DNA of 7,360 nucleotides from Planctomycetota bacterium. GTDB taxonomy: Bacteria > Planctomycetota > UBA11346. The stretch spans positions 1 through 7,360 of the forward strand of contig SLQH01000309.1 in assembly GCA_007131555.1 (NCBI GenBank). Direction: 5' to 3'. Positions 6,253 to 7,360 of the stretch are shown here, in pieces (the first letter of the stretch is position 1; every line of letters starts with the position of its first letter). The notes under the pieces were generated by a model, which was given only the letters and a program-made list of their open reading frames with translations, had not been told where the DNA came from and did not search any database. The position numbers were made by a program, and so were the translations under genes.

Positions 6253-6923
6253 TGCTGCGCCATCGCCTGATTCCGGCCACGACCGTGGCGACCACCCACT
6301 GGTGTCTGGTCCTGCATGGCCTGGGCGATTCCATGGCCGGCTGGGTGCCGGTGGCCGAGGCCCTGGCGGTGCCCGGCCTGGGCTACATCATGGTCGAGGC
6401 CCCGGATGACTACTACGGTGGTTTCAGCTGGTTTCCGATTCCCGGCATCACCGATGACCAGACGACGGCCGCCGACATGCAGGCCGGCATCACCCGCAGC
6501 CGGGGCCTGGTCGAGGACCTGATCGCCGCGCTGTGCGTGCGGTTGCACCTGGAGCCCGATCGCCTGCTGCTGCTGGGCTTCTCCCAGGGCTGCGTCATGG
6601 TCCTGGAGACCGTCCTGCGGGCCCACCGGGTCTTCGCCGGGGCCATCGGCATCAGCGGTTGGCTGCCGATGCTGCCAGACTATCCCGTCGCCCTGGGCTC
6701 GGCCGCCGGCCGTCAGCAGATCCTGTGGACCCACGGCGATGCCGACGAACTGCTGCCGGTCGGACCCAGCGCGGCGGCAGTCACGGCCTTGCAGGGCCTG
6801 GGTCTGACCATCGACTGGCGGGTCTATGTCAAGGGCCATGAACTGGATGCCAGCCGCGAACTGCCCGATCTGCGGACCTGGATCGGGCAACGGATGGCGA
6901 CGCTGGGTGAGCCGACACCGTGA
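6252..6923 (+). CDS. Alpha/beta hydrolase, carboxylesterase/phospholipase family serine esterase
   Basis: This 223-residue protein has the size and layout of the bacterial carboxylesterase/lysophospholipase group (Abhydrolase_2 type), which hydrolyses short-chain esters or lysophospholipids in the cytoplasm. LHGLGDSMAGW (21-31) is the oxyanion-loop block. GFSQG (109-113) is the nucleophile elbow with Ser111. HGDADELLPV (161-170) carries the acid Asp165, and KGHELDA (194-200) carries His196, completing the triad. No signal peptide is seen. The start at 6252 is the first in-frame ATG and leaves the usual short lead before the first strand, but its ribosome site is poor (AGGA only one base away) and lies in a hairpin. 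A TTG at 6168 would overlap the previous gene. The gene begins 46 bases after the heparinase-like gene and overlaps ogt by GTGA. Base composition is visibly richer in GC than upstream. Natural substrate is unknown. Confidence 0.85.
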   Translation: MLRHRLIPATTVATTHWCLVLHGLGDSMAGWVPVAEALAVPGLGYIMVEAPDDYYGGFSWFPIPGITDDQTTAADMQAGITRSRGLVEDLIAALCVRLHLEPDRLLLLGFSQGCVMVLETVLRAHRVFAGAIGISGWLPMLPDYPVALGSAAGRQQILWTHGDADELLPVGPSAAAVTALQGLGLTIDWRVYVKGHELDASRELPDLRTWIGQRMATLGEPTP

Positions 6924-7360
6924 CGACCGGGGATCGGCAGGGGGTTCTGGAGCACGTGACCATCCCCTGTCCCTGGGGACGGGCGGTGGTCCAGGTGCGC
7001 GAAGGGTTGATCGTGGCCGTGGAACTGTCCTCGCAGCCGGCGTCGTCGGCCCCTGTCGGACCCTGGGCGGCGATGGTCGAGGCCCTGGTGCAGGGGGCCG
7101 ATCCTGGTCCTTGGCTGGGCCTGTGTGACTGGCGGCGCTGTCGACCCTTTGCCCGCCGGGTGCTGGAGGTGCTGGCCACCACGGTGCCCTGTGGCAGCAC
7201 CATCACCTACGGGGCCTTGGCGCAGCGGGCCGGATGTCCGGGCGCGGCGCGCGCGGTCGGTCGGGTGATGGCCGGCAACCCCTTTCCCCTGGTGGTACCC
7301 TGCCACCGTTGTGTCGCCGCCACCGGCCTGGGCGGCTTCCAGGGCGCGGCGGCCCCCAGC
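6920..7360 (+). CDS. ogt: Methylated-DNA--protein-cysteine methyltransferase (O6-alkylguanine-DNA alkyltransferase), 3' truncated
   Basis: This suicide repair protein moves alkyl groups from O6-alkylguanine in DNA onto its own cysteine. The visible 147 residues start at a GTG whose last two bases open the esterase's TGA stop (GTGA overlap), implying translational coupling. A second GTG at 6956 would drop 12 residues. The N-terminal part is poorly conserved, as usual. From about residue 90, CGSTITYGALAQRAG and AARAVGRVMAGNP form the helix-turn-helix DNA-binding part with the arginine finger. VVPCHRCV follows, with Cys128 as alkyl acceptor, then GLGGFQG. The acceptor cysteine is present, so this is not an ATL-type inactive relative. 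The family usually has Val or Ile where this protein has Cys131 (PCHRCV). The right edge removes the last part of the protein. The symbol is by family; it could equally be annotated as an MGMT/AdaB-type protein. Confidence 0.92.
   Translation, partial: MTTGDRQGVLEHVTIPCPWGRAVVQVREGLIVAVELSSQPASSAPVGPWAAMVEALVQGADPGPWLGLCDWRRCRPFARRVLEVLATTVPCGSTITYGALAQRAGCPGAARAVGRVMAGNPFPLVVPCHRCVAATGLGGFQGAAAPS

Noticed and set aside
6093..6890. 265-codon open frame on the minus strand opposite the esterase
   Set aside because: The + strand esterase has a complete catalytic triad; the minus frame is rich in Gln, Asp, Gly and His and has no recognisable domain.
1..7360. CRISPR array, tRNA or rRNA genes, transposase or integrase
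   Set aside because: I saw no regularly spaced direct repeats, no tRNA-like cloverleaf with a TTC-loop motif, and no mobile-element protein motifs on either strand.

Overview
The window holds seven protein-coding genes, all on the + strand; the last is cut off by the right edge. The first block (about 155-3143) is an ExbB/ExbD-type ion-driven inner-membrane motor cluster with one ExbB/TolQ/MotA-family channel gene and three ExbD-family genes. A strong hairpin terminator candidate at 3187-3215 closes it. The second block (about 3317-7360) has a large secreted protein that looks like the heparinase II/III toroid family, then a serine carboxylesterase/phospholipase-type alpha/beta hydrolase, then an O6-alkylguanine-DNA alkyltransferase (ogt/MGMT type).

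The organism is a Gram-negative bacterium, because ExbB/ExbD systems need an inner membrane facing a periplasm. An ExbB with its own N-terminal signal peptide, several ExbD paralogues per ExbB and a large secreted heparinase-like protein would fit the Planctomycetes-Verrucomicrobia-Lentisphaerae group. That is a guess from gene style, not a marker-based assignment. By eye the first six kilobases are moderately GC-rich, and the esterase and ogt genes are clearly richer (sampled 60-base lines: 47% at 2701 and 4681, 62% at 4141, 68% at 6541, 80% at 7201).

In the motor block, the ExbB homologue has three membrane segments and the family's pore threonines. The three ExbD proteins share an almost identical N-terminal membrane helix with the proton-carrying aspartate, but their periplasmic domains differ. 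The first and third ExbDs are long (231 residues each against about 140 for typical ExbD) and are clear paralogues of each other, sharing a CFSG-(L/M)-PW-(K/R)-Y-A signature. The middle one (196 residues) is different and keeps a more ordinary ExbD C-terminal fold. No TonB, TolA or TonB-dependent receptor gene is visible, so the cargo is unknown.

The left edge (1-115) holds no supported gene but starts with a 41-base near-perfect hairpin with a UACG loop and a CGAAA-rich tail, which looks like a dispersed repeat. The most unusual points are the paired long ExbD paralogues around one ExbB, the heparinase-like protein with apparently replaced catalytic histidines and an inserted beta-rich domain, and a possible 33-residue small gene overlapping the exbB start by ATGA.
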